39,575 nt of DNA from Chthonomonas calidirosea. GTDB taxonomy: Bacteria; Armatimonadota; Chthonomonadetes; Chthonomonadales; Chthonomonadaceae. Within the stretch, counting starts at the first letter, position 1; each line of letters begins with the position of its first letter. Under the pieces are notes generated by a model. It had not been told where the DNA came from. It saw nothing but the letters and a program-made list of their open reading frames with translations, and ran no database searches. Shown here one piece after another: positions 8,354 through 17,208 of the stretch. The stretch is taken from the NCBI GenBank assembly GCA_945878775.1, contig CAMCUQ010000011.1, positions 1 to 39,575 on the forward strand. The letters are read 5' to 3'. The position numbers were made by a program, and so were the translations under genes.

Positions 8354-9424
8354 CTATTTATGCGACTGTTTAATCCACTCCTCGTCCAAAACCACGTGCT
8401 GGATCGTCGTGCGATGCTGTGTGGTATAGACAATATGAATCTTGCCATCACGCGCCTGAATCACAGAGGGATAGCCGTGATCGATAGGAAGCGTGGAGAT
8501 ATTACGTTTGAATTTCCAAGTCTTGTCGCCATCTGTGGAGAGAGCAACGGTAAGCGGAGTTCTATCGATCATGCTGTCATTATAGACAAGGAGTAGGTTC
8601 CCGCTTTGGAGTTTGAGCAGATCAACGCCGGCATTTGGGTTTGCAAATGCGGAATCTTTGCCTTCCGACCATGTATGTCCCCCATCATGCGACTCGGATC
8701 GGATGATGTAGCCGTCCGTAACAGGGTCGTATCCTCCACCACGCCGGCAGTAGGCAACAAGGTAATCATGCGTTAGTTGCACTACCGCAGGCTGAAGATT
8801 CCCCTTCACGGAGGAGATAACCCCGCTCGGTTTCCAAGTCGCCTTTTTTGGGTCGAAGCGCACAAAGCGCGAGGTCGTATCCGCGCCCACCGTCTCGGTA
8901 TCATGCCCCGTTTCGTGATAGATGGGAAGCAGGTACTCTCCCGTATCGAGAACAATGGGCCGCCCCCGCACCATCGTCCCCTCCTCCTCTGTCACCACAA
9001 AGCTATCAGACCATGTTTTGGCGTTGTCATGCGAGACTTTGGCTTGAATGCGAGAAGAAGACCATGTCTCTCCCCAACGCACCACATAGAAGAGCCAAAC
9101 CACCTTATCGGGAGCCTGCCAAACCACTCCATTCCCCAAAGAGCGGTAGGGATCGTGGGCGATCTTTTGGGGCAGAGACCAACGCTTGGAACCCGCCTTT
9201 TTTCGCGCCCCAAACACTCCCGTGGCTGTCGCATACTCTCCCTCTCCACCATAGTACACAAGGTAGAGATCACCATTGTCAAGCTCGGTGATGGAGGCGG
9301 GATGCTTATAGGGTCCGGTTGGAATTTCGGGACCAAAGACGCGTTCGTTTTTCAAAAATCCAGTCTCCTTTGGAGGGGTAGGGCTGACGACAGCGAGAGT
9401 CATGGCAACCAGCAGGGCGATCAT
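8354..9424 (-). CDS. exported exo-alpha-sialidase-like / BNR-repeat protein
   Basis: A short hydrophobic leader (MIALLVAMTLAVVSPTPP) is followed by a six-bladed-propeller-type sequence. Asp-box motifs are visible: SHDNAKTWS, SHDGGHTWS and STDGDKTWK. Gene-family context is the BNR/sialidase-like proteins (BNR_2), which include sialidases but also many glycosidases and binding proteins without sialidase activity. A catalytic Arg triad cannot be assigned confidently. The start codon overlaps the hisC stop by 4 nt (ATGA), implying translational coupling. The pairing with an amino-acid gene is odd and may simply be co-transcription. Confidence 0.75.
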   Translation of the reverse strand: MIALLVAMTLAVVSPTPPKETGFLKNERVFGPEIPTGPYKHPASITELDNGDLYLVYYGGEGEYATATGVFGARKKAGSKRWSLPQKIAHDPYRSLGNGVVWQAPDKVVWLFYVVRWGETWSSSRIQAKVSHDNAKTWSDSFVVTEEEGTMVRGRPIVLDTGEYLLPIYHETGHDTETVGADTTSRFVRFDPKKATWKPSGVISSVKGNLQPAVVQLTHDYLVAYCRRGGGYDPVTDGYIIRSESHDGGHTWSEGKDSAFANPNAGVDLLKLQSGNLLLVYNDSMIDRTPLTVALSTDGDKTWKFKRNISTLPIDHGYPSVIQARDGKIHIVYTTQHRTTIQHVVLDEEWIKQSHK

Positions 9425-10563
9425 AGTAGCGGTAGCACCTTCTTGAGAGCGTTCACAAACTTGGCGTTCTCGGCATCAGTTCCCACCGTCACCCGTAGGT
9501 GTGAGGGCGCACCAAAAATGTCTCCAGTGCGAATGATCACCCCCTCATGCAGGAGTGCCTGAAAGACTGCTCTGCTGTTCTTGCCACTATCAAACCAGAT
9601 GAAATTGGCGAAGGTGGGCGTATAGCCTAGCCCCATCTCCTCGAAGGTGCGGTACAGCATCTGCTTACCCGCTTCGTTCATCTCTACAGTTTTGTCCACA
9701 TGCTCGGTGTCGGAGAGAGCTGCAAGAGCCGCTTCCTGCGCCATGAGGTTCACATTAAATGGCTCACGTGTGTGGTTCAGCCAATTTGCAATATCGGGAG
9801 GCATGATTCCATACCCAACGCGCAACCCTGCCAAGCCGTATGCCTTCGAGAAGGTACGTAGCACCACGACATTGCGCCCTTCCCGTACATAGCGCAGTGT
9901 TTCAGGATAGCCCTCCCTATTTGCAGCATACTCATAATAGGCTTCATCAATCACCACAACTGCCCGTTCGGGCACACACTCAAAAAAGCGATCCAATGCC
10001 TCCTGCGAAACAATCGTGCCTGTCGGGTTATTGGGGTTTGTGATGAAAATGAGTCGGGTGTTTGCGTTCACTTTTGCCGCCATCGCCTCTAGGTCGTGTA
10101 TCCAATCGGAGGTGAGGGGAACCATGTGGCAGGGCGCATTGTTCAGAATCGCCGCCGCCTCATAGCGCACAAAGGAGGGGTGTGCCTGAATCACTTCATC
10201 GCCCGGCTCTAGGAAAGTGATACCCAAAAGGTGAATAATATCATCAGAGCCGTTACCCAGCACCACACAGGCAGGGTCTACCTCCAGAGCGGAGGCGAGA
10301 GCGTTGGAAAGCTCAAAGGAACGCGCATCGGGATAGATATGCATCTTGAGAGCAAATTGGTGCATCGCTTCCACTGCTTTTGGCGAAGGACCCAATGAGT
10401 TTTCGTTGCTTGCAAGCTTAATAATTCCTGTAATCCCTAGTTCGCGCTCCACTTCAGCAACGGGCTTGCCGGGGCTATAGGGAACGAGGTGGGTAATATT
10501 CTCAGCAACCTGCACAGCAGTTTTCTCCGATTCGGTGCGAGAGAGGGTATCTATGGGTGACAA
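9421..10563 (-). CDS. hisC: histidinol-phosphate aminotransferase
   Basis: This PLP-dependent class I/II aminotransferase converts imidazole-acetol phosphate and glutamate to histidinol phosphate in histidine synthesis. Motifs run in the expected order: KLASNENSLGPSP, LGNGSDDIIHLL, FITNPNNPTGT, VVIDEAYYEY, the PLP-lysine segment RTFSKAYGLAGLRVGYG, and near the end GAPSHLRVTVGT. At 380 residues it is normal in length. The ORF-track start is TTG, with GAGGAG about 9 nt upstream. Relatives can act on aromatic amino acids, so specificity is not proven. No other his genes are nearby. It heads a three-gene minus-strand operon. Confidence 0.9.
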   Translation of the reverse strand: MSPIDTLSRTESEKTAVQVAENITHLVPYSPGKPVAEVERELGITGIIKLASNENSLGPSPKAVEAMHQFALKMHIYPDARSFELSNALASALEVDPACVVLGNGSDDIIHLLGITFLEPGDEVIQAHPSFVRYEAAAILNNAPCHMVPLTSDWIHDLEAMAAKVNANTRLIFITNPNNPTGTIVSQEALDRFFECVPERAVVVIDEAYYEYAANREGYPETLRYVREGRNVVVLRTFSKAYGLAGLRVGYGIMPPDIANWLNHTREPFNVNLMAQEAALAALSDTEHVDKTVEMNEAGKQMLYRTFEEMGLGYTPTFANFIWFDSGKNSRAVFQALLHEGVIIRTGDIFGAPSHLRVTVGTDAENAKFVNALKKVLPLL

Positions 10564-10584
10564 AGGCTCTTTCTCCTCAATAAA

Positions 10585-10610
10585 GGGGGTCTACACACTA
10601 TAAGACCCCC
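10585..10610 (-). promoter_or_regulatory. stem-loop in the hisC 5' leader
   Basis: GGGGGTCT and AGACCCCC form an 8-bp stem around a 10-nt loop. On the minus strand it is followed by TTTATT and then the hisC Shine-Dalgarno. It could be an attenuator-type terminator or a leader hairpin. No histidine-codon leader peptide is apparent before it. Confidence 0.45.
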
Positions 10611-10701
10611 AAAACGGCAATAATGTGTGCAAGAGTATTCGACTTTCACCTTGAAATATCCTTGTGGAAGAGAGTAGAACAGAAAGATGGAGGGCAAACA
10701 A

Positions 10702-11826
10702 ATGGTGCAAGTGGCTCTTTTGGGTGTGCTAACACTCCTCTTGGGTACGGGCTCACCGCTGGAAATGAGGTCAATTGTGGACGGTCATTTGGGACGCTAT
10801 TTTGTGGGCATCTCCGACTGTCATGCCTACCAACAGCAAGCCGATACGAACAAAAAGCAGATCGTGCTAACCTCCTCAGAGATAGAGTCGCGCATTCCTG
10901 CCAATGAGATCGTTCTCTCATGGAATCTCGCTTCCCCAACAGGTACAGGCATAGAGGTGGAGGCAAGAGCCAAACACAACGGACGCTGGACAAAATACTA
11001 TCATATGGGACATTGGTCAAAGGAGGTAGGGGTTTTCCCTAGAGAGAGCGTTAAAGGGCAGAAAGACCTCAATGGGGATGTGGAAACAGATACCCTCACC
11101 CTCAAACAGAACGCCTCCAGCGTTCAGGTACGCATGACTCTCCACTACACCGATGAAAACCAGAAACCCACGCTCAAGTTTCTGGGGCTCTCCTTCACCG
11201 ATACACATGCCCCTCACCTCTCCGCCTTGCCTGCAAACAAAAAGGTGTGGGGAAAAGAGATTCCCGTTCCTGCAAAGTGGCAAACGGGTTGGGAGGGCGC
11301 ACGGGGCTGGTGTAGCCCGACGAGTACCGCCATGACCTTAGCGTTTTGGGCAGAGCGTTTGAAGCGTCCAGAACTCGATTTTGCAGTACCCGACGCGGCA
11401 CGTGCCTGTTTCGATAGAGTCTATGACGGAACCGGAAACTGGGCATTCAACACCGCGTTCGCAGGCTCTTTTCCGGGTATTCGTGCCTACGTGACCCGTT
11501 TCGGAGATATTAGGGAGTTGGAGAACTGGATCGAAGTTGGGCTTCCAGTCGTCGTATCCTGTTCACTTGACCTGTTACGAAGCTTACACCGTGCCAACGA
11601 TCCGGGGCATCTTCTCGTATTGATCGGCTTTACAGAAACAGGAGACGTTATCCTCAACGATCCCGCCTATCACCCTGAAAAGAATGAAGTGGCGCGCCAT
11701 GTCTACTCACGCGCAAACTTCCTGAAGGCATGGAAGCGATCCAACAACACGGTCTACTTGATCTATCCCGAAGGAAGCTCGCTACCAGAAGACCCCAGCG
11801 AGCATTGGGAAAGCCCCCAAAAGTAG
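10702..11826 (+). CDS. secreted C39-type cysteine peptidase-like protein
   Basis: I prefer the second ATG (10702): it has GGAGGG 7 nt upstream and begins a clean signal peptide (MVQVALLGVLTLLLGTG). A beta-rich N-terminal half (about residues 25-180) precedes a papain-like peptidase_C39_2-type domain (about 190-355). Candidate catalytic residues are the Cys of GWCSPTSTAMTL, the His of DPGHLLVLIGF and the Asp/Asn region of VILNDPAYHP. Such proteins are exported and thought to cleave peptides, but substrates are unknown. It stands alone on the plus strand between divergent hisC and convergent phosphatase genes. The fold call is good; activity is inferred. Confidence 0.75.
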   Translation: MVQVALLGVLTLLLGTGSPLEMRSIVDGHLGRYFVGISDCHAYQQQADTNKKQIVLTSSEIESRIPANEIVLSWNLASPTGTGIEVEARAKHNGRWTKYYHMGHWSKEVGVFPRESVKGQKDLNGDVETDTLTLKQNASSVQVRMTLHYTDENQKPTLKFLGLSFTDTHAPHLSALPANKKVWGKEIPVPAKWQTGWEGARGWCSPTSTAMTLAFWAERLKRPELDFAVPDAARACFDRVYDGTGNWAFNTAFAGSFPGIRAYVTRFGDIRELENWIEVGLPVVVSCSLDLLRSLHRANDPGHLLVLIGFTETGDVILNDPAYHPEKNEVARHVYSRANFLKAWKRSNNTVYLIYPEGSSLPEDPSEHWESPQK

Positions 11827-11844
11827 CATGCAACGGCAGACACC

Positions 11845-13773
11845 TCAGCGCAAAACCTCTCCAATGCAGTGCCCCACGGCGTTTGCGGGAGGGGGAATAC
11901 CGAGGAGATGCGATAGGGTGGGTGCAATATCGGTCTGATGTACTCCCCCTATCTTCACTCCCTGCCGTACCCCCGCTCCACCGATATACCAGATTGCCTG
12001 CATCTTGCGTCGCCCTGAATAGAACCCATGACTGCCCCCTCCAATGGGAGAGGCGATATTCTGAACAACAGTCGGCAGTAGCTCCGCAGGATCGTAGCCG
12101 GGCGCGACATCGTAGTAGAGATCGCCCCCTGCCTCCCCTCCAATTCCCAAGCCTGCCGTCTCTTCCGGTCGAAATACCCGCGTGACGATATGCTTTCCCG
12201 TATCGGGGTCGGTGGCGGATAGTAGTACCTGCGTCAACTGTTGTATCAGGCTTTCCCGCTCCTCTGGAGGAACTATCCCCCCTTTGCGATCCGTCCCATT
12301 CACGCTCAAAAGCAGTTCGTTGTTGTTTAGGGTAAACACTGCCGTGCGAGTCAGATCGATGCTTCCATCCTGCTTGGTAGTGGCGAACCCGGTCTCAATC
12401 AGAAATCGTGCGGGCGAAAACTGTTTTCCGACGCCTGCCATACCGTGATCACTGACCAAACAGACAACGGTCTCCTGTCCCACCATATCCAGTACCGCCC
12501 CTAGCCACTCGTCCTGAAGCTGAAATACCTGCTCATAGAAGGGCATAATCTTGCGTGCCAATGCAGGGTTGTATCTGGGTGTATCGGGGTCTAACACCCC
12601 CATCCATGTATGCCCCGCCCCATCTGTCATGGGTGCATAGTGCAAGAGCAGATCGGGCTTCCAACGGCTCCACGCAAAGCGCGTCCCTCGCTTCAAAAAC
12701 TCGCAATCGAGCCGAACAAGCTCAATCAGGCGTCTCTCCGCCGTTCCGTCCCCCTCTTGCCACAATGTTTTCCCAAACTCTCCATTGCTATAGGTCTCAA
12801 ACGGGGAATCGTAAAACCCGCCATATGCCTTCAGGTACTCCTCACGTTGCGCGGTTGTGGAGGCTCCTTGTAGTGAGTGAGCGGCACGACGATAGAGGGT
12901 CATCTGCTTGCCGTCTGGGGAGAGAGAGAAGAGGCGAAAATAGGTGTATCCGAAGAGATTCCCCTTTGTCACCCGAAAAGAGGGGCTCCAGCTCCGCACA
13001 TTTGGAGAGGCATCCATGGGTTTCAAAGTTGCAGTTGCGGTCGCTTGTGCCGCGTGCCGGCTTCCCTGCCGTATCAGCAGAGTGTCCAACCCATCGGTTT
13101 TATCGTTCGGGTCATCATAGGCAAGAAGGTAGAAGCTCTGCTCTCCCGCCTTGGTAACACACTCTCGCAAGGCGTTCTTGTGGGGAGGCAAAGCGTCCCA
13201 ATCCTGTGCCGGTTGTAGCTCTCGCGCGGTAAGGCTCTTGCCGTCTGCAATACGCGACTCGAAGCCACTAAAAGAGAGATAGCGATCCAGCGGAACCTTT
13301 GCATCGTTCAGCCGCTTTAGAGTGGGATCAATGGGCATAGATTGGGTTGCAGAGAGAGAGACGACACGCTTTCCCGCTTTTGCCGCCGTCACCCAGATAG
13401 GCTCGGCGCGTAGAGCGCGGGCATCGAAACCCGATTGCCCTTCCAGCATCGTATGATCTGCGCGGGGCAACAGCCCAACTCCATTGCCCGTAACTCCATG
13501 CACATCGCTATAAGCACCTGTCCAGAGGGTGGCATGACCGGCAGCGGTAACGGAAGGGTAATTGGGCGTAGAGTACTCGGCACGTGCCCCCATACGGGCA
13601 AGCCGCGCAACATTCGGGAGTTTCCCCTCCTCCAGCAGACGATCCACAATCCAGTCTGCGGCTCCATCCCACGAGAGGATAATAGCTTTTGAGGCAGGAG
13701 ATGCCATACCGTTCGTTGCACTGCCAAACAACGCTACAAGCACCAATAAGCAACAGCATTTGTTACGGATCAT
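11845..13773 (-). CDS. exported alkaline-phosphatase-superfamily phosphodiesterase
   Basis: A signal peptide (about residues 1-25) leads into a type I phosphodiesterase/nucleotide pyrophosphatase-like metallo-enzyme. Metal-ligand and nucleophile signatures are visible: ILSWDGAADW near the N-terminus, PSVTAAGHATLWTG with the probable Thr nucleophile, MTDGAGHTW, VSDHGMAG and GGSHGFYSG. The superfamily uses two metal ions, usually zinc, to cleave phosphate mono- or diesters outside the cytoplasm. The natural substrate cannot be stated. It converges with the C39 gene (18-nt gap) and lies beyond the terminator of the kinase operon, so it likely has its own promoter in the short interval upstream. 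Confidence 0.85.
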   Translation of the reverse strand: MIRNKCCCLLVLVALFGSATNGMASPASKAIILSWDGAADWIVDRLLEEGKLPNVARLARMGARAEYSTPNYPSVTAAGHATLWTGAYSDVHGVTGNGVGLLPRADHTMLEGQSGFDARALRAEPIWVTAAKAGKRVVSLSATQSMPIDPTLKRLNDAKVPLDRYLSFSGFESRIADGKSLTARELQPAQDWDALPPHKNALRECVTKAGEQSFYLLAYDDPNDKTDGLDTLLIRQGSRHAAQATATATLKPMDASPNVRSWSPSFRVTKGNLFGYTYFRLFSLSPDGKQMTLYRRAAHSLQGASTTAQREEYLKAYGGFYDSPFETYSNGEFGKTLWQEGDGTAERRLIELVRLDCEFLKRGTRFAWSRWKPDLLLHYAPMTDGAGHTWMGVLDPDTPRYNPALARKIMPFYEQVFQLQDEWLGAVLDMVGQETVVCLVSDHGMAGVGKQFSPARFLIETGFATTKQDGSIDLTRTAVFTLNNNELLLSVNGTDRKGGIVPPEERESLIQQLTQVLLSATDPDTGKHIVTRVFRPEETAGLGIGGEAGGDLYYDVAPGYDPAELLPTVVQNIASPIGGGSHGFYSGRRKMQAIWYIGGAGVRQGVKIGGVHQTDIAPTLSHLLGIPPPANAVGHCIGEVLR

Positions 13774-13812
13774 ACTCTCCTCCTCATAAGAAAACGCACT
13801 CTTACAAAAGAA

Positions 13813-13848
13813 AATGAAGTCAGGCGAGAAAGCTCACCTGACTTCATT
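13813..13848 (-). terminator. intrinsic terminator of the kinase/phosphatase/HEAT operon
   Basis: AATGAAGTCAGG and CCTGACTTCATT pair over 12 bp, and an inner GAG/CTC extends the stem around an AAAG loop. On the minus strand it is followed by TTCTTTTG, a usable U-rich tail. It lies 41 nt after the HEAT-repeat gene stop. Confidence 0.8.
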
Positions 13849-13889
13849 CGACGATAAGGGTCTCCAAAGTAGATAAAACAGGTTGCGCC

Positions 13890-15398
13890 CTAATCCAGCT
13901 GCCCATTCCGATAGAGTTGCTCCCTTGCAATGTGTGCCACATCGGGATTAGAACTCGTCTTAAGTTGCTTGAGGATAGGATGCGCCTCCGCAATTCCCAT
14001 CTCACCAAGTGCCACAGCTGCCCAGCGTTGGGAGTTCGTGTTTTGGCTCTGTGCCGCCTGTTGGAGGGTCGGCAATACGACAACTCCAATACGCGCTAAT
14101 GCAAGTGCAGAACGATAGGCAGTAGCTTCGTCGCCTTTTTGAAAAGTGGCAATGAGAGTGGGGGCAGCAGACTCGCCAATTGTCGCCAAAGCGGTCTGCG
14201 CCGTACTCCCGATAATCTCGGTGTCGGATTCTCCCAAAAGACTCACCAATGCCCCCACGGCTCCAGCATTTTTGGGAAAACCGAGTGCCAAGATAGCCAC
14301 AGTACGCAGGTTTTCTGACAGGGTTTTGTTGCTAGCAATGCTGATAAGAGCGGTATTCGCTTCTGGAGCGGCGATCCCCTGTAGAGCCTGAGCAACCCCA
14401 ACCTTTGTTATCTCATTCCCAGTGTTCAGAGTTGCAATACACTTTTGAAGCACCATGCCAACGGGGGGAGCATCTGCCTTTGGGCGTCCTGCCCGCGCAA
14501 TAGACGCAGAAGCAACGGAGCGCAGTTTGAGATCGGAATCGTTCAAAGCCTTGAGCAGGGTATCAATGGCAGTGGGGGTTGCAATTTTCCCAAGCCCTAC
14601 TGCGGATTGAGAGCGGGCTTCGTCGTCGTCGTCGGTATTGTTGATCGCCTCGGTGAGCATCAGTTCGCCCGAAACATCGGCGATCAGTGCAATGGCTCCA
14701 ATACAGACACGACGCACTTGTGCGGTGTCCTTGTGCATTTTCTCATTGAGAATGGAAATAACCGCCTTATCACCAATCTTGCCCATCGCCTCCACCGTCG
14801 CGACACGAACCCCCTCATCTTTCTCTTCCAGATAGGGCTTTAGTAGGGGCAGGCTGGTTTGGCTCTCCTTCGCAAAGAGTCGGCTTCCGAGAACCGTCCC
14901 CACAGAGGCACGAGAGTCTCCCTCTTTCTTGAGATATTCCACTAGGGAAGGGATCGCGTTGGACTGGGGTCCCACCTTTGAGAAGACGAGAATACACCCC
15001 TTCTTGACGTTGTTATCGCCATCCTTCAAACCTGGGAGCATCTCTTTAACATGGTCTGGTGTCTTGAGACCGATAGCGATAAGGGTATTGACGGCACGCT
15101 CCCGCACCTTTTTATCTTGGTCCTTGAGGAGTGGTAACACCTGCTTCACGGCGGCAGGCGTCCCCAATGCCTCTAGGGACTCCGTGGCTTTGAGGCGTGC
15201 CTCAACAGTTTCGCCCGTAATGGCATCCATGAACTGCTCAGCCTTAATAAGCTCCGTCGCGGCGTTCGCCTGCGCCTGTTTGTCCCCGCTATTCATCCCC
15301 TCCACAAGCCCATGTATCCGCCGACTATGGCTCACTGCAAGCCCAACGACGCCAAGCACAAGCACCAAAAAAACGATGTAGTTTAAGTACTTCTTCAC
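13890..15398 (-). CDS. membrane-anchored HEAT-repeat protein
   Basis: An N-terminal signal-anchor (YIVFLVLVLGVVGLAVS, about residues 5-21) is followed by roughly 12 HEAT/PBS-lyase-type helical repeats to the C-terminus, for example AAVKQVLPLLKDQDKKVR and AIDTLLKALNDSDLKLR. Repeats of this type form a solenoid for protein binding; no enzyme motif is seen. The solenoid probably faces the periplasm if the anchor is N-in, which is inference. The ORF begins at GTG with a GAGAGGGG-like purine tract upstream. It is the last gene of the signalling operon, 43 nt after the kinase, and ends just before a strong terminator. It may be a scaffold or a target of the kinase/phosphatase pair. Confidence 0.8.
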   Translation of the reverse strand: MKKYLNYIVFLVLVLGVVGLAVSHSRRIHGLVEGMNSGDKQAQANAATELIKAEQFMDAITGETVEARLKATESLEALGTPAAVKQVLPLLKDQDKKVRERAVNTLIAIGLKTPDHVKEMLPGLKDGDNNVKKGCILVFSKVGPQSNAIPSLVEYLKKEGDSRASVGTVLGSRLFAKESQTSLPLLKPYLEEKDEGVRVATVEAMGKIGDKAVISILNEKMHKDTAQVRRVCIGAIALIADVSGELMLTEAINNTDDDDEARSQSAVGLGKIATPTAIDTLLKALNDSDLKLRSVASASIARAGRPKADAPPVGMVLQKCIATLNTGNEITKVGVAQALQGIAAPEANTALISIASNKTLSENLRTVAILALGFPKNAGAVGALVSLLGESDTEIIGSTAQTALATIGESAAPTLIATFQKGDEATAYRSALALARIGVVVLPTLQQAAQSQNTNSQRWAAVALGEMGIAEAHPILKQLKTSSNPDVAHIAREQLYRNGQLD

Positions 15399-15441
15399 GC
15401 TCTCTAATCCCCTCTCAAGCCACTAGCGTTCAAATTGCCCT

Positions 15442-17202
15442 CTACACATGCGAAAGTATATTTATGAGCATACTACAGACTCCCACCCCCGCACAGAACA
15501 GCGCAAAAGCCCATTGCTTCCAATAGCTCCCTCGGAAAAGCTGCCAAACCGTCAAACACAAAAACCCAAATCCCACAAAGACAACATAGCGATGTCCATA
15601 CTGAAAGAGGCTGGCAGCATTAGCGGAAAGCATGCTCCCAAGGAACATAAACGAGACTCCTGCCAAAAGCCCTGGCAAAAACCGCATCCCAACTTGGGTA
15701 TCTGCGCTCTTGCATATCAAAAACAACATAAGACACATGAAGGCGGTAGAAGCGACCGCAGGTGGGTCCAACCAACTTGTTCCCCCTCGTCCTGCCACAA
15801 TCGAAACAAGAAAACTGGGAGCCAACGAGAGTAGCAGTAACGGGACATACCACAGTCCAGCCTGAGCCAAAGTCAATCGAGCGCGAAGCACCTCTACGCG
15901 CAAGGGAAGGCGCATTTTGCCTGCCTCGGTCACCACCATCAAAGTATCGTCAAAAACTCCGGTCTGCTCAAAGCGTCCGCTATGTACCGTGAGGGTAATA
16001 GATTGGTTTGGATGCTCAAATGCACGGGGGTGTACGGTCAGCCACTCTGGCTTTTTCTCTACACTGCCAATAATAGCTCCTCGCGCCCCTTTGACTCGCA
16101 CCTTAATCTTCTTACTCTTGAGGTCTCCCTGATGCACTTGCCCAAACAATACCCTCTCTGGCGTCACTTGAAGCTGTAGGGCAACCTCTTTACGTTGAAA
16201 AATATTTTTCGGCACAGGAGGCGCAGACTCCTGCTTGTTTAGCACATTTATTGGAGTAAGAGGCACTTCAGCGACCACGGTTCCAATATCAGTCTGCACT
16301 GGCAGGGTTTTCAAGTCCCATTCTTGGGCAGGAAGGTGCTCCTGCTCTGCCATCTCTTGCGCCACCAGCAGAGTGGCACTCTCTACCCCCTTCCCTTCTT
16401 GGAATCGCTTGAGGTCGTCCCGAAAGTCTCCCGAACGGGCATACCGCTTCGCCTTGTTCTTGGTCAGGGCACGATCCAGAATCGCCTGTATCTCTGGTGC
16501 GACACGAGGTAGATAGGTCTCCAAGCGTTCTGGGGTTTCGTTCTCCAGCAGTCGTTTCCACGCAAAGGGGTCTTTTATTTTTCCTCTTTCGACTTGAAAA
16601 GGACGATGCCCCGTCAGCATCTCAAAGAGAGTCACCCCCACTGCCCAAATATCGGACTGATGGTCGGAGCGATCCTCTTCCGCAAAATCCTCTGGAGCCA
16701 TATAGGCATAGGTTCCCGCACCGCCCGCATAGGCGTTTGTGGAGAGAATCTCTGCTAAGCCAAAGTCGACAATCTTCACCTGCCCCTCACGCGTTATCAG
16801 AATATTGGCGGGTTTGATGTCTCGGTGAACGGTCTGCATCGAGTGAGCATAATCCAGCGCGTCGAGTATCTGAATGGCGTGTTCTAGAGATCGCTCTAAA
16901 GAGAGTCTGCCCTCACCTCGTAGCTTTTCCTGTAGATTCTCCCCTCGCACATACTCCATATCTATCACGACTTTACTGCCAATCCGATCCACTCCATTGA
17001 CCCTCACAATGTTGGGATGACGCAGACGATCCATGACCCGCGCCTCCTCCAAGAAACGCTGTAGGTCTCCCGCCTGCACATCGACCTCCTTCAGCGCGAT
17101 CTGCTTGTTGAGAAGCGTGTCCTTCGCCAGATAGACGATGCCAGAGACTCCATGCCCTAGCACGTCAAGCCGTTCATATTTTCCTAGCATTCCGAGTGGC
17201 AT
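15442..17202 (-). CDS. membrane serine/threonine protein kinase with Ig-like domain
   Basis: An N-terminal Hanks-type kinase (about residues 8-270) is complete: LGHGVSGIVYLAKD, the Lys in IALKEV, VHRDIKPANIL, IVDFGLA and YMAPE. A linker leads to an Ig/BACON-like beta domain (about 335-445, with PEWLTVHPRAF). About five hydrophobic helices follow (about 455-585) with almost no tail. Classical PknB-type receptors have one TM and an external sensor. Here the Ig-like domain precedes the membrane, so it should be cytoplasmic, and sensing may occur in the membrane. It is 6 nt downstream of the PP2C gene, so the two are co-translated and very likely act on the same targets. Confidence 0.9.
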   Translation of the reverse strand: MPLGMLGKYERLDVLGHGVSGIVYLAKDTLLNKQIALKEVDVQAGDLQRFLEEARVMDRLRHPNIVRVNGVDRIGSKVVIDMEYVRGENLQEKLRGEGRLSLERSLEHAIQILDALDYAHSMQTVHRDIKPANILITREGQVKIVDFGLAEILSTNAYAGGAGTYAYMAPEDFAEEDRSDHQSDIWAVGVTLFEMLTGHRPFQVERGKIKDPFAWKRLLENETPERLETYLPRVAPEIQAILDRALTKNKAKRYARSGDFRDDLKRFQEGKGVESATLLVAQEMAEQEHLPAQEWDLKTLPVQTDIGTVVAEVPLTPINVLNKQESAPPVPKNIFQRKEVALQLQVTPERVLFGQVHQGDLKSKKIKVRVKGARGAIIGSVEKKPEWLTVHPRAFEHPNQSITLTVHSGRFEQTGVFDDTLMVVTEAGKMRLPLRVEVLRARLTLAQAGLWYVPLLLLSLAPSFLVSIVAGRGGTSWLDPPAVASTAFMCLMLFLICKSADTQVGMRFLPGLLAGVSFMFLGSMLSANAASLFQYGHRYVVFVGFGFLCLTVWQLFRGSYWKQWAFALFCAGVGVCSMLINILSHV

Positions 17203-17208
17203 GGCGTT

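Noticed and set aside
8777-9562. 261-aa plus-strand ORF
   Set aside because: It is antisense to the sialidase-like and hisC genes, has no family motif and is rich in His/Pro/Arg in the way of shadow frames.
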